Source of the DNA: Capra hircus
Taxonomy: Eukaryota > Chordata > Mammalia > Artiodactyla > Bovidae
Reading direction: 5' to 3'
Length of the DNA stretch: 64,000 nucleotides
NCBI RefSeq assembly: GCF_001704415.2
Contig: NC_030811.1
Coordinates: forward strand, 79,192,069-79,256,068
The notes beneath the pieces are model-generated. The model saw nothing but the letters and a program-made list of their open reading frames with translations. It had not been told where the DNA came from and made no database searches. The translations under genes and the position numbers were made by a program. Of the stretch, positions 22,261 to 33,799 are shown in pieces (the stretch's first letter is position 1; every line of letters starts with the position of its first letter).

Positions 22261-23945
22261 ATATATATAGGGCTCAATAAAGGACAAAAATGGTATGGAC
22301 AACAGAAGCAGAAGATATTAAAAAGAGGTGGCAAGAATACACAGAATAACTGTACAAAAAAGATCTTCATGACCAGGATAATCACAATGGTGTGATCAGT
22401 CACCTAGAGCCAGACATCCTGGAATGTGAAGTCAAGTGGGCCTTAGAGGACATCACTACGATAAAAGCTAGTGGAGGTGATGGAATTCCAGCTGAGCTAT
22501 TTCAAGTGCTAAAAGATGATGTTGTGAAAGTGCTGCACTCAGTATGCCAGCAAATTTGGAAAACAGCAGTGGCCACAGGACTGGAAAAGGTCAGTTTTCA
22601 GTCCAATCCCAAAGAAAAGCAATGCCAAAGAATGCTCAAACTACTGCACAATTGCACTCATCTCACACGCTAGTAAAGTAATGTGTAAAATTCTCCAAGC
22701 CAGGCTTCAGCAGATGTTCAAGCTGGTTTTAGAAAAGGCAGAGGAACCAGAGATCAAATTGCCAACATGTGCTGGATCATTAAAAAAGCAAGAGAATTCC
22801 AGAAAAACATCTATTTCTGCTTTATTGACTATGCCAAAGCCTTTGACTGTGTGAATCACAATAAACTGTGGAGAATTCTGAAAGAGATGGGACTACCAGA
22901 CCACCTGACCTGCCTCCTGAGAAACCTATATGCAGGTCAGGAAGCAACAGTTAGAACTGGACATGAAACAACAGACTGGTTCCAAATAGGAAAAGGCGTA
23001 CGTCAAGGCTGTATATTGTCACCCTGCTTATTAAACTTATATGGAGAGTACATCATGAGAAACTCTGGGCTGGAAGAAGCACAAGCTGTAATCAAGATTG
23101 CCGGGAGAAATATCAATAACCTCAGGTATGCAGATGACACCACCCTTACTTATGGCAGAAAGTGAAGAGGAACTCAAAAGCCCCTTGATGACAGTGAAAG
23201 AGGAGAGTGAAAAAGTTGGCTTAAAGCTCAACATTCAGAAAACGAAGATCATGGCATCTGATCCCATCACTTCATGGCAAATAGATGGGGAAACAGTGGA
23301 AACAGTGGCAGACTTTATTTTTCTGGGCTCCAAAATCACTGCAGATGGTGAATACAGTCATGAAATTAAAAGACACTTACTCCTTGGAAGGAAAGTTATG
23401 ACCAACCTAGACAGCATATTCAAAAGCAGAGACATTACTTTGCCAACAAAGGTCCGCCTAGTCAAGGCTATGGTTTTTCCAGTAGTCATGTATGAATGTG
23501 AGAGTTGGACTGTGAAGAAAGCTGAGTGCCGAAGAAATGATGCTTTTGAACTGTGGTGTTGGAGAAGACTCTTGAGAGTCCCTTAGACTGCAAGGAGATC
23601 CAGTCAGTCCATTCTAAAGGAGATCAGCCCTGGGTGTTCTTTCGAAGGAATGATGCTAAAGCTGGAAACTCCAGTACTTTGGCCACCTCATGCAAAGAGT
23701 TGACTCATTGGAAAGGACTCTGATGCTGGGATGGACTGGGGGCAGGAGGAGAAGGGGAAAACAGAGGTTGAGATGGCTGGATGGCATCATCAACTCGGTG
23801 GACCTGAGTTTGGGTGAACTCTGAGAGTTGGTGATGGACAGGGAGGAGGCCTGGCGTGCTGCAATTCATGGGGTCCCAACGAGTCAGACACGACTGAGCT
23901 ACTGAACTGAACTGAATACATAGATATATATAGGGTTTTATAAAA
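22261..23945 (+). mobile_element. BovB LINE, 5'-truncated, sense, with 12-bp TSD
   Basis: The element spans about 22273-23933, flanked by atatatataggg at 22261-22272 and 23934-23945 (AT-rich but exact). It covers ORF2 from before the RT domain to the 3' tail. RT motifs are visible: FCFIDYAKAFDC (motif A), RQGCILSPCLLNLY (motif B) and RYADDTT (motif C). A 4-base insertion at about 23145-23155 shifts the frame just after YADDTTL, and earlier shifts also exist. It is not functional. Confidence 0.93.
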
Positions 23946-24739
23946 CATCTTCTTCTAAAAACTACTTCCTTGAATTAGTGATATTGTACAAACATCCTCT
24001 GAAGTCAATGAATATAGATCTATATTTTGTTTATTTGACTGAGTGCTTAGTATTTCACTGTGGAATATTAGATATATTTTTTATTACTAAACATTTAGAT
24101 GATTTCTATATTTTCACTCTTATATACAATGCTAGGGGCATAATTTAAGTAATGTTCATGCATGAGGCATGGTTATAAAGACCAAACACCATCAGTGCTA
24201 AATTTTAAAGCAATTAAAGAAAGCAAGGAGAAATTTTTAGAAAAATCACTGAAGTAATGAAAATAACAGAGAGCAAAAGCAATAGTGGATTATTATACCG
24301 AAGGGTGAAAGAATTGAGAATCAGTCACAAGGAGTTCCAGGAGGAACACAAGTAGTGACAAGAAGTGTTTTCATGACAATGAGAACAGGAACAAAGACAA
24401 GACAGAAGTGACTAGAAGCTGGGGCATCAGAGCTGTCTGAAGACATTCGGTCTAAATGACCTTACCCAATTCCTACAGATATTGTTCTAATAGAAGACGC
24501 TCCTAAGAAGAATAAAAGAGAGTTTAAGTTTCATTCCTTCTGTTCATTAAGGCAGAAAGTAAATAACATATTGTGAAGATTTATATCAATAATAAATTAT
24601 GTTTTAAAATTCTATTTAAGATGCTTCTAATTTTCTGGAAAAATATGTTATATGATGATTTCATCTCTCTGAGAACACTTTAAAAATAATTTTAGATAAA
24701 TGAAGCACTGTCTTTTTATTTATTTTTTCAAGTAATGGT
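23946..24739. other. AT-rich intergenic sequence, no gene seen
   Basis: No repeat family or coding signature recognised. Confidence 0.5.
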
Positions 24740-24934
24740 AATTCTTTTTCTAATATTTATTTTTAATTTATTTTGGCTACACTGGGTCTTGGTTGTAGCA
24801 TGTGGGGTCTTTTTAGTTGCATGCCAAATCTTTAGTTATGGCATGTGGAATCTAGTTCCCTGACCAGGGATTGAACCCGGGCCACCTACATTGGAAGCTT
24901 GAAGTCTTTAACTGGTGAACCTCCAGGAAAGCCC
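24740..24934 (-). repeat. CHR-type SINE, antisense
   Basis: The longer CHR form has 'gtcttggttgtagcatgtg', 'gaccagggattgaacccggg' and ends with 'ctccaggaaagccct'. Confidence 0.82.
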
Positions 24935-25721
24935 TTCTATTTTAAAAAATAGAATACAAGCTCATGGATTTAAGAGGCTAAAAGCTGTGGGCTACATATG
25001 TCATTTTTGCCTCACTCTAGAAAATGCTATGAGCACGTCAGAAGACAAAGAGCCTGTATGGACAGGTATACTGAACCAGCCCTCTGGAGAAAGTGTGTGT
25101 TATCTCTTTTCTGATAACACATCAGAATTTACCCACCTAAGGCAGCCTCAGGGGTTTGCCCAGGGAAGGATGTGGAATGGAATGGTTCTCAGACCAGTTC
25201 AAGGAGGTCTGTATCCTTTGTGCTCCAACTTGTTAGATCTGCTCTAGGTATCCAGAATCAGTAACAACATTGTCTCTAGAGAACTTCTAATACATTTCAC
25301 ATTAGAGGAGACAAATGGAGTAGGACTGTCTTGCTTTCCAAGAGGTTTGAGTCCACTCAACCCATATATATGTTCAGTGATTCAGTATTGTATGAATTAC
25401 AAATTCCAGAGCTCTCAGGCCACTGACAGGTTCCTAGACAACAAAAGATTAAAACCTAATGTAGAGAAAATTGTAGACTTTTATGGTATTATATGGGAAT
25501 AAATTTTAATACCATATTTAGCATTGCTAGAAAAAGTCTTTTAAAGTTTGAATTAGTTATGCTACTTACTCCATAAATAAAAACATAAGACTTTCTTGGT
25601 TAAGAGCAGTACAGTTACATTTTTTCAATCAGCTTATTTCAGGAAGGGTTTTGTGTCCTGTGTCCCACATTGGAATTTTATTACAATCTCACTTGACTTA
25701 AATAGATAATAAGTGGTATCT
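24935..25721. other. Intergenic sequence, no supportable gene
   Basis: It contains a 110-codon frame (24915-25247) that starts inside the SINE and has no recognisable domain. I do not call it a gene. Confidence 0.45.
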
Positions 25722-25973
25722 GGCATTGTTACTGGGTTCCCAGGTGGCTCAGTGGGTAAAGAATCCGCCTGCAATGCAGGAGACACAGAAGACACAGGAG
25801 ACGTGGGTTCGATCCCTGAGCCGGGAAGATGCCCTGGAGGACAGCATGGCATCCCACTCCAGTATTCTTGCCTGGAGCATCCCATGGACAGAGCAGCCTA
25901 GCGGGCTACAGTCCATAGGGTCGCAAAGAGTTGGAAACCACTGAAGTGACTGAGCACAGCTCAGGCATTGATA
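25722..25973 (+). repeat. Bov-tA SINE, sense, with imperfect 10-bp TSD
   Basis: The body spans about 25732-25963, with complete head and Bov-A parts. Flanks ggcattgtta (25722-25731) and ggcattgata (25964-25973) differ at one base. A short 'gacacag' expansion sits in the head region (25781-25803). Confidence 0.93.
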
Positions 25974-26054
25974 AATTTCCAACAGTTACAACTTTTATAT
26001 AAACACACTGTAATTCAATTAGAAGCCCCTCCTGTCTGTCTCATTTCTACAGTG

Positions 26055-26245
26055 TCACAGAAACACCAGGAGGTCTGTCATCTCTGTCACTTACTGATTA
26101 TTTTACAAGGGTATGTAAGTTAAACTCTGAAAGTTAACTTCCTCGTATGTGATATGAGGACAGTAAATCTTGTGCTACCTGCTTCATAGGATTATCATAG
26201 GAATCAAATGAGGCAAAACATACAAATAACACTTTGAAAACAAAA
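26055..26245 (+). repeat. MIR element, sense
   Basis: The pattern 'aacttcctcgtatgtgatatg', 'ctacctgcttcataggatta' and 'aatcaaatgaggcaaaaca' follows the MIR consensus. It is old and diverged. Confidence 0.6.
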
Positions 26246-27479
26246 AGAGAGATTATTCCTGGAAACTTAGAAAAATTTCAATAGTAACAAGTCCTCATTT
26301 TGTAAATATTTCTTTTATTAGGAATCTTTTGATTGCAAGCAATAAAAATCAACTCAAAGAAGCTTAAGTAGGGGGCAAAACATGGAGAAAGGATTGTATT
26401 ATAAGAATGCAAAATCATCTCTTGGTATATCAAACCAGGAGCATATCAAGATCTTAGGAGAAAAACAGAAGCCAGTTAACTTCCCTCTTCTCTGTTGGCC
26501 TGAAGCTTTTTTTAAAAAATTTTAATCTAAAGATAGATTTCTTCTGCTTTCCCATGAATGAAAATGTGACTACCCACAGATCCAGAGTATATATTTTACA
26601 GATCCAGCCACCTGAAGACACTGGTCTCTCTTTCATATCCAACTATAAATTCACAGGGAATCTGGTTATGCTTGGATGACGTGCCCACCCATGCCTATAT
26701 TTCCATGAATGATGAAGAACAAGATAGACAAAATGGCTATTGGGTGAATCGTTCTCACTAGACTGGAAAGAGAAACGCTTTTTCCTTCCCAAGGAAAGGG
26801 GTGGTCAGACAGATCCCTTGGTAGCCACGAATCCCCTTAACTTTCCAAAGCATTTTCACATGTGAGCAAGGTGAAAAAATGTATTAAGATAATACACAAC
26901 AGATAGAATTTCTCTGAGGGATGAAACTGTTTTTGTTGAGGAGAAAAAATACTTTGGAAAACTATTTGAAAGAGATGTGATATCTTGAGGGCGTGGGTGC
27001 CTCCTGAGTCCCAAGAACAAAGGAGTGCTTGAGGGAACTCTGTTCCAGAAAATGAAAGGTGTCGGATTTGGCTCCTCAGAGACTAGGGCAGAGAAAGACG
27101 AGAGGAGACAGGGAGGCCAAGAGACCAAGACATGCTGTGTGTCAGAGCTGCATGGAGTAAAGAACTTGTACAATCTCCTGGGTGGTAGGATAAGCCTCAG
27201 CCTCCATCTAACCCAAAAAAGTCCTTTAAGAAAAAAAAAAAAAAAAAACCTAATGTGATTTTTAATTGGCTCTTTGTAATTTGGTTTCTATGTCTGCTCT
27301 GTAGACATTATGTAAATGAGGTAAGAGTGTGTGTATGTGTGTGTATGTGTGTGTGTGGTGTGGGGGGGTGTAAATTAAATATGTCTGGATGGCATCAGTA
27401 AGGATCAGAAGAAATGTATGCAGAAGCAGAGGCAGAGCACACACCGCCTCGGGCCTCCAGAGCAGGGAGGCAGCAGTGA
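26246..27479. other. Intergenic sequence with a TG/CA microsatellite
   Basis: A TG-rich simple repeat lies at about 27329-27370 and an A-run at about 27229-27248. No gene recognised. Confidence 0.5.
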
Positions 27480-27665
27480 GTCAGGGTTATAAATGTCTTA
27501 TTTCCTATGACCTGCCCAACAACTTGTTGAGTGATTAAAACATATCATTACTGTAATAGATGAGGAAGCTAAAAATCATTTATCCAGTGTCTTATAGCAA
27601 ATTAGTCTCAAGGCAGGATTGAAGCCGGTATGTTTTCCTAAGCTCATCTTACTGCACTGAACTTA
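27480..27665 (+). repeat. MIR element, sense
   Basis: 'gatgaggaagctaaaaatca', 'tcttatagcaaattagtc' and 'aaggcaggattgaagccgg' match the MIR core region. Confidence 0.6.
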
Positions 27666-28065
27666 ACTGTTATGACACCAACAGAACAGGGGTGAGCATA
27701 CCTTAGTGGCAAGAATCAAGAAGACACTGCTTTTCATGCTTTTTAATGCTTTTAATGAAATCACCAAGATTACCACTTATTCATTTGTCTACTCGTTTAT
27801 ATATACTGGTTGAATTCCTAATCTGTGACCAGCACTAAAGTAGGTGATAGGATGGCCCTTTGTCTATAAGTAAGAATAGTTTGACAAAGTGAATCTTAAA
27901 ATTATGAAAGGAAAAGACTAAATAGTAATGGAAGACCATGCAGTTCACAATGTTCTCAATTTCTTTCCCCCCACTTTTTTTAAAGTCCTCTTTGAAATTG
28001 CAGTGTCACACAAAGCCTGATTTGGTGTCAGCAGCAGAACTGAATAGTTAAAATTTCAAAACTAA
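27666..28065. other. Intergenic sequence, nothing recognised
   Basis: No gene or repeat family identified. Confidence 0.45.
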
Positions 28066-28154
28066 CCACATCAACCATCACACACTGCTGGCAGGAATGT
28101 AATGGTACAGGCCCTCTGGAAAACAGCTTGGCTGGTGCTCAACAAGTTAAACAT

Positions 28155-28387
28155 AGAATTATCATATGAAGTGTTAGCTGCTCAGTCATATCTGACTCTT
28201 TGCAACCCCATGGACTGTAGCCCATCAGGCTCCTCTATCCATGGAATTCTCCAGGCAAGAATACTGGAGTGGGTAGCCTTTCCCTTCTCCAGGGATCTTC
28301 CTGACCCAGAGATCGGACAGGTTTCCTGTATTGCAGGCAGATTCTTTACTGTCTGAGCCACCAGGGAAGTCCAGAGTTATCATATGA
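28155..28387 (-). repeat. Bov-tA SINE in L1, antisense, with 15-bp TSD
   Basis: Flanks agaattatcatatga (28155-28169) and agagttatcatatga (28373-28387) differ at one base and surround a complete antisense Bov-tA. Confidence 0.95.
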
Positions 28388-28789
28388 CCCAGCAATTCCA
28401 CTCCTAGGTGAAGTGAAATGCTGAAGGTATGCTATGCTGACGATAGATGAAAACATGTATTCAAACAAATACTTATGAACAAATATTCATAGCAACAATA
28501 TTCATAATAACCCCAAAGTGGAAACAACCCAAATGCCTACCAACTGATGACTGATGAAAACTGATGAATGGAAACTAAACATGACATACCCATACAATGG
28601 AACAATATTATCAACAAGAAAGGAAATGAAGATTAATACAGGCTACACCATGGATGAAACTTAAAAACATTATGCTAAATAAAAAAACCATCCCAAAGGA
28701 TCATATGTTGTATGATTCCATTTTTATGAAATGTCTAAAATAGGCAAATACAGAGTCAGAAATTAGATTAGTAGTTGCCAAGAGCTGGG

Positions 28790-29010
28790 GTTTCCCTGGT
28801 GGCTCAGTGGTAAAGAATCCACTTTCCAATGGAGGAGACACAGGAGATAAGGGTTAGATCCCTGGTTCGAGAAGATTAGAGGACTGCATGGCAACACCCT
28901 CCAGTATTCTCACCTGGAAAATCCCATGGACAGAGGAGCCTGGTGGCCTAGAGTCCATGGAGTGGCAAAAGAGTCAGACACAACTTAATGGCTAAATAAC
29001 AACAATAAGG
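28790..29010 (+). repeat. Bov-tA SINE in L1, sense
   Basis: The head 'tttccctggtggctcagtgg' and Bov-A body are complete, followed by an A-rich tail 'aaataacaacaataa'. The flanks 'aagagctgggg' and 'aagggctgggg' look like a TSD with one mismatch. Confidence 0.93.
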
Positions 29011-29212
29011 GCTGGGGTGGGTACGGAACTGGGAATGACTGCTAACGGGTGTGAGGACTCTTTTTTTGGCATCATAAAAGTGTATTGAAATTAGTGGTAA
29101 TGGTTGTACAATTTTATAAATTAAAAACTATTGAATGGTACACTTTAAAATGGTGATTTTTATATGTAGATTAGATCCCAATTAAAAAAGAAAACCAATC
29201 ACATCACATTTC

Positions 29213-30330
29213 TCAGTTCAGTTCAGTTCAGTCGCTCAGTCGTGTCTGACTCTTTGCGACCCCATGAATCGCAGCACACCAGGCTTCCCTGTCCATCACC
29301 AGCTCCTGGAGTTCACTCAAACTCAGGTCCATCGAGTCGGTGATGCCATCCAGCCATCTCATCCTCTGTTGTCCCCTTCTCCTCCTGCCCCCAATCCCTC
29401 CCATCATCAGAGTCTTTTCCAGTGAGTCAGCTCTTCACATGAGGTAGCCAGATTACTGGAGTTTCAGCTTTAGCATCATTCCTTCCAAAGAACACCCAGG
29501 GCTGATCTCATTTAGAGTGGATTGGTTGGATCTCCTTGCAGTCCAAGGGACTCTCAAGAGTCTTCTCCAACACCACAGTTCAAAAGCATCAATTCTTCGG
29601 CACTCAGCTTTCTTCACAGTCCAACTCTCACATTCATACATGAACACTGGAAAAACAATAGCCTTGACTAGATGGACCTATGTTGCCAAAGTAATGTCTC
29701 AGCTTTTGAATATGCTGTCTAGGTTGGTCATAACTTTCCTTCTAAGGAGTAAGTGTCTTTTAATTTCATGGCTGCAATCACCATCTGCAGTGATTTTGGA
29801 GCCCCCCCCAAAAAATTCTGCCACTGTTTCCACTGTTTCCCCATCTATTTGCCATGAAGTGATGGGACCAGATGCCATGATCTTCGTTTTCTGAATGTTG
29901 AGCTTTAAGCCAACTTTTTCACTCTCCTCTTTCACATTCATCAAGAGGCTTTTGTGTTCCTCTTCACTTTCTGCCATAAGTAAGGGTGGTGTCATCTGCA
30001 TATCTGAGGTTATTGATATTTCTCCCGGCAATCTTGATTACAGCTTGTGCTTCTTCCAGTCCAGCGTTTCTCATGATGTACTCTGCATAGAAGTTAAATA
30101 AGCAGGGTGACAATATACAGCCTTGATGTCCTCCTTTTCCTATTTGGAAGCAGTCTGTTGTTCCATGTCCAGTTCTAACTGTTGCTTCCTGACCTGCATA
30201 CAGGTTTCTCAAGAGGCAGGTCAGGTGGTCTGGTATTCCCATCTCTTTCAGAATTCTGCACAGCTTATTGTGATCCACAGAGTCAAAGGCTTTGGCATAG
30301 TCAATAAAGCAGAAATAGATGTTTTTCTTG
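29213..30330 (-). mobile_element. BovB LINE, 5'-truncated, antisense
   Basis: It spans from the 3' tail (29213) to RT motif A at about 30330. Motifs FCFIDYAKAFDSVDHNKL and RYADDTT read on the minus strand. It carries the shared 4-base insertion (29974-29986), which ends the RT frame shortly after YADD. A C-run at about 29802-29810 adds another shift. Confidence 0.93.
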
Positions 30331-30496
30331 TGCATAAATAATGTGATAATAAATGAACACTAACTCCACTGAAGTCACTGCTTCCATTACTGCCTTTTCC
30401 TCCTCCGTGTTTTCCTATGCTCTCCAAAATCTCCTGTCAGCTACTTTATGTTAAAAAGGAGTCTTAATAATCTGATGAACTTCTGAAAAAGTTTTT

Positions 30497-31832
30497 TGTT
30501 AAGATTTATTATATATATTTTTATTTTTTTAATTAATTTTACTTTACAATATTGTAATGGTTTTGCCCTACATTGACTTGAATCTGCCATGGGTGTACAT
30601 ATGTTCCCCATCCTGAACCCCCCTCCCTCCTCCCTCCCCATACCATCCCTCTGGGTCATCCCCGTGCACAAGCCCTGAGCATCTTGTATCCTGCATCAAA
30701 CCTGGACTGGCGATTTGTTTCACATATGATGTTTTACATGTTTCAATGCCATTCTCCCATATCATCCTGCCCTCACCCTCTCCCACAGAGTCCAAAAGAC
30801 TGTTCTATAAATCTGTGTCTCTTTTGCTGTCTCACATACAGCGTTATCATTACCTTCTTTCTAAATTCCATATCTATATGTTAGTATACTGTATTGGTGT
30901 TTTTCTTTCTGGCTTACTTCACTCTGTATAATAGGCTCTGGTTTCATCTACCTCATTAGAACTGATTCAAATGCATTATTTTTAATGGCTGAGTAATACT
31001 CCATTGTGTATATGTACCACAGCTTATCCATTCATCTGCTGATGGGCATCTAGGTTGCTTCCATGACCTGGCTATTATAAACAATGCTGCGATGAACATT
31101 GGGGTACACGTGTCTCTTTCAGTTCTGGTTTCCTCAGTGTGTATGCCCAGCAGTGGGATTGCTGGGTCATAAGGCAGTTCTATTTCCAGTTTTTTAAGAG
31201 TCTCCACACTGTTCTCCATAGTGGCTGTGAAGTGAAGTGAAGTCGCTCAGTCGTGTCCGACTCTGCGACCTCATGGACTGTAGCCTATCAGGCTCCTCCA
31301 TCTATGGGATTTTCCAGGCAAGCGTGGTGGAGTGGATTGCCATTTCCTTCTCCAGGGGATCTTCCCAACCCAGGGATTGAAGCCGGGTCTCCCGCATTGC
31401 AGGCAGACACTTTACCGTCTGAGCCACTGTACTAGTTTGCATTCCCACCAACAGCGTAAGAGGGTTCCCTTTTCTCCACACCCTCTCCAGCATTTATTGC
31501 TTGTAGCCTTTTGGATCGCAGCCATTCTCACTGGTGTGAAATGGTACCTCATTGTGGTTTTGATTTGCATTTCTCTGATAATGAGTGATGTTGAGCATCT
31601 TTTCATGTGTTTGTTAGCCATCTGTATGTCTTCTTTGGAGAAATGTCTATTTAGTTCTTTGGCCCACTTTTTGATTGGGTCTTTTATTTTTCTGGAATTG
31701 AGCTGCAGGAGTTGCTTGTTATTTTTGAGATTAATTCTTTGTCCGTTGCTTCGTTTGCTATTATTTTCTCCCATCCTGAAGGCTGTCTTTTCACCTTGCC
31801 TATAGTTTCCTTTGTTGTGCAGAAGCTTTTGG
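30497..31832 (-). mobile_element. L1_BT-like LINE 3' end, antisense, interrupted by Bov-tA
   Basis: The bovine L1 3'UTR landmarks are clear: 'gtaatggttttgccctacat', 'cctccctccccataccat' and 'ctggactggcgatttg'. They are followed by the antisense end of ORF2 (minus-strand reading MENSVETLKKLEIELPYDPA). It is truncated at about 31832 and split by the SINE at 31227-31430. Confidence 0.9.
31227..31430 (-). repeat. Bov-tA SINE inside L1_BT, antisense
   Basis: It is a complete antisense Bov-tA. L1 sequence 'ctccatagtggctg' resumes as 'tactagtttgcattcccacc' after it. Confidence 0.94.
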
Positions 31833-31834
31833 TT

Positions 31835-32094
31835 GTAGTGGTCTTTGTTGCTTCATGCAGGCTTTCTCTAGTTGCAGTGAGTGGGAGCTGCCCTCTTGCC
31901 TTGTGCAGGCTTCTCATTGTGGTGGCTTCTCTCGCTGCAGTCGCAGCTCATGGGCTCTAGAGCACAGGCTTCATCGTTGTGGTGCACGAACTTAGCTGCT
32001 CCGCATCATGTGAGATCCTCCCAGACCAGGGATCCAACCGGTGTCCCCAGCATTGCAAGGCAGAGTCTTAACCATTGGACCACCAGGAAAGCCC
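31835..32094 (-). repeat. CHR-2-type SINE, antisense, near full length
   Basis: The long form has 'tggcttctctcgctgcagtc', 'gggctctagagcacaggctt', 'cttagctgctccgcatcatg' and ends 'ggaccaccaggaaagccct'. It directly follows the truncated L1_BT. Confidence 0.88.
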
Positions 32095-33675
32095 TGAAAA
32101 AGAAGTTTTGAATTTTACTTTCAAGGACTAAGAAATGCTTTGAAGGTGCTCCACCAACATAAACACTCTTCCTCAGCCAGGTGTTTAGAAGGAGCTGTTT
32201 AGGAAAAGAACACAAGCGTTTTGTGAATCAAAGCGCCACTCTGCAAGCAGCTGTGCAAGGAGAACTTGGTTAAAGGATGAGGGTGAACTTGTGGTGGAAG
32301 CCTGAGAGCTAAGCAGCACTTTTCAGTCAACAGATATTAAATATTTGTGGGCCAACACACTTAGCTTGCTTGGGCAAAACAGTGTACCCCAGGCAGACCT
32401 TGAGCCCACGTACCCACCCAGAGTGCATCAAAAGACAGAGAAAAGCTTTGCTGAGGCCAAGACTGCATCTGCCCACCCCAGGACATGCAAGGGTAGCATG
32501 GATCCCTAGGAGGAAACCAGTGTACCAGCCCTCATGCTGTTCCTGAGTGACTGAATTTATCTTCCTGGGTTTTTGGGGTATAGTAACAGTAAGCTGGGAA
32601 TAAAGGGGATAAGGATAGGCCAGGCCCAGGGAGCAGTGGCCAGAGATTTTCTGCCAATACATATATTTTATCCCAGTCACTATTCTCACAGGAGACAAAG
32701 TCTGATCTTTAGCACTGACTAATTGACTCTGTTTTACTGTGGTTGTGTGTATGGAAAACCTTCAAAATTTCATGCCTTAAAGTTCCTCAAATATGCTTTT
32801 TTTCCCCCCATTCAGTGACCCTGAACTCTTACAAAGAACTCAGTTCTTAATATGTTAATATAAATCATATTTTGTGCTTTTTAGCCCCTAATCCATACAT
32901 AGCCTAATAACGTGTTGGTATTTTGCTAACTTCTTTATTACCGTGATTTGACGTAATATTGCTGTTACCAGTAATTGGGACAGAAAAACACTCAGTGCTT
33001 CCCTGAATCCCCTTGGCCTGGCTCCTAATTCCAGTCCTGATCAACCCTTCTGTTGCAGTTCCTGCTGAGCTGAATAAGAGACACACATGCGGGTTTCACA
33101 GTTTAAAGAGAGAGCTACCGGGAAGAAAAACAGCTGAGCCAGCAGGAAGCAAACACTGCAGGGGAGGTGTCAATACAACTGTTTTTTTTTTAATCCAATG
33201 TAGTAAATAAACACGTAGGCTTTAATAAAGCCAGGTAGCTTTCTGGAAGAAGCTCGCTTATGCTTCAAGCTTGGCCCAAGGTTTGCTCAATCCTTTTTTA
33301 GAATAGCATGTTGAAATTTTGGTCAGGTTAAACAAATAAATGTGAGGGGAAAAAACAAAAAAAGACATGACCTCATTCTTAGGCTTACTCTCACGAAGAG
33401 AAGCATGAAATTTAAGAAGCAGGAAAAGACAAGGCAAATAGGAAGCACAAAAACCAAATCATTTAGCATTGTCCACCAAAATACAAATAGACACCATATC
33501 ATGAATTTTACTATTCTGTAGTTTCTTCTCTCTAGATCTTACTCAGATCTTACCCAGACCCTCATCTTGGCCCTCAGCATCCTCAATTGTTCTCTCCACC
33601 TAATTTTCTGTTTCATATAACAGTGAAATACTTAAACTCTTGGGTCTGACAAAGCAGAAAGAAAAAGTACAATAA
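32095..33675. other. Intergenic sequence, no supportable gene
   Basis: A 123-codon minus-strand frame (32327-32698) has no recognisable domain. No repeat family recognised. Confidence 0.45.
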
Positions 33676-33790
33676 TTAGGAGCATATGACGTGCCAGGAA
33701 CTGTGTTATCCTTGATGTTATTTAATCATCAAAACACATCTGCTGATATATCCAGTTTAGCAGAGGCTCACAAATTCCAGTTTAGAATAA
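33676..33790 (+). repeat. MIR-like fragment, sense
   Basis: 'gacgtgccaggaactgtgtt' and 'gatgttatttaatcatcaaa' follow the MIR core. Confidence 0.55.
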
Positions 33791-33799
33791 AGTTAGAGT

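Larger units (their letters stand above)
28066..29187 (+). mobile_element. Old L1 3' end, sense, interrupted by two Bov-tA SINEs
   Basis: The sense L1 run includes 'accatcacacactgctggc', 'gacccagcaattccactcc', 'ggaaacaacccaaatgcc' and a 3' end near 29187. Bov-tA copies at 28170-28372 (antisense) and 28790-29010 (sense) split it. No coding capacity remains. Confidence 0.85.

Noticed and set aside
22767..23586. Active reverse-transcriptase gene
   Set aside because: RT motifs are clear, but the frame is broken by a 4-base insertion after YADD and by further shifts, and the endonuclease domain is missing. It is a dead, 5'-truncated BovB.
24915..25247. 110-codon frame
   Set aside because: It starts inside an antisense SINE. 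No domain, no splice or poly(A) context.
32327..32698. 123-codon minus-strand frame
   Set aside because: No recognisable domain, composition like the flanks. Not enough to call a gene.
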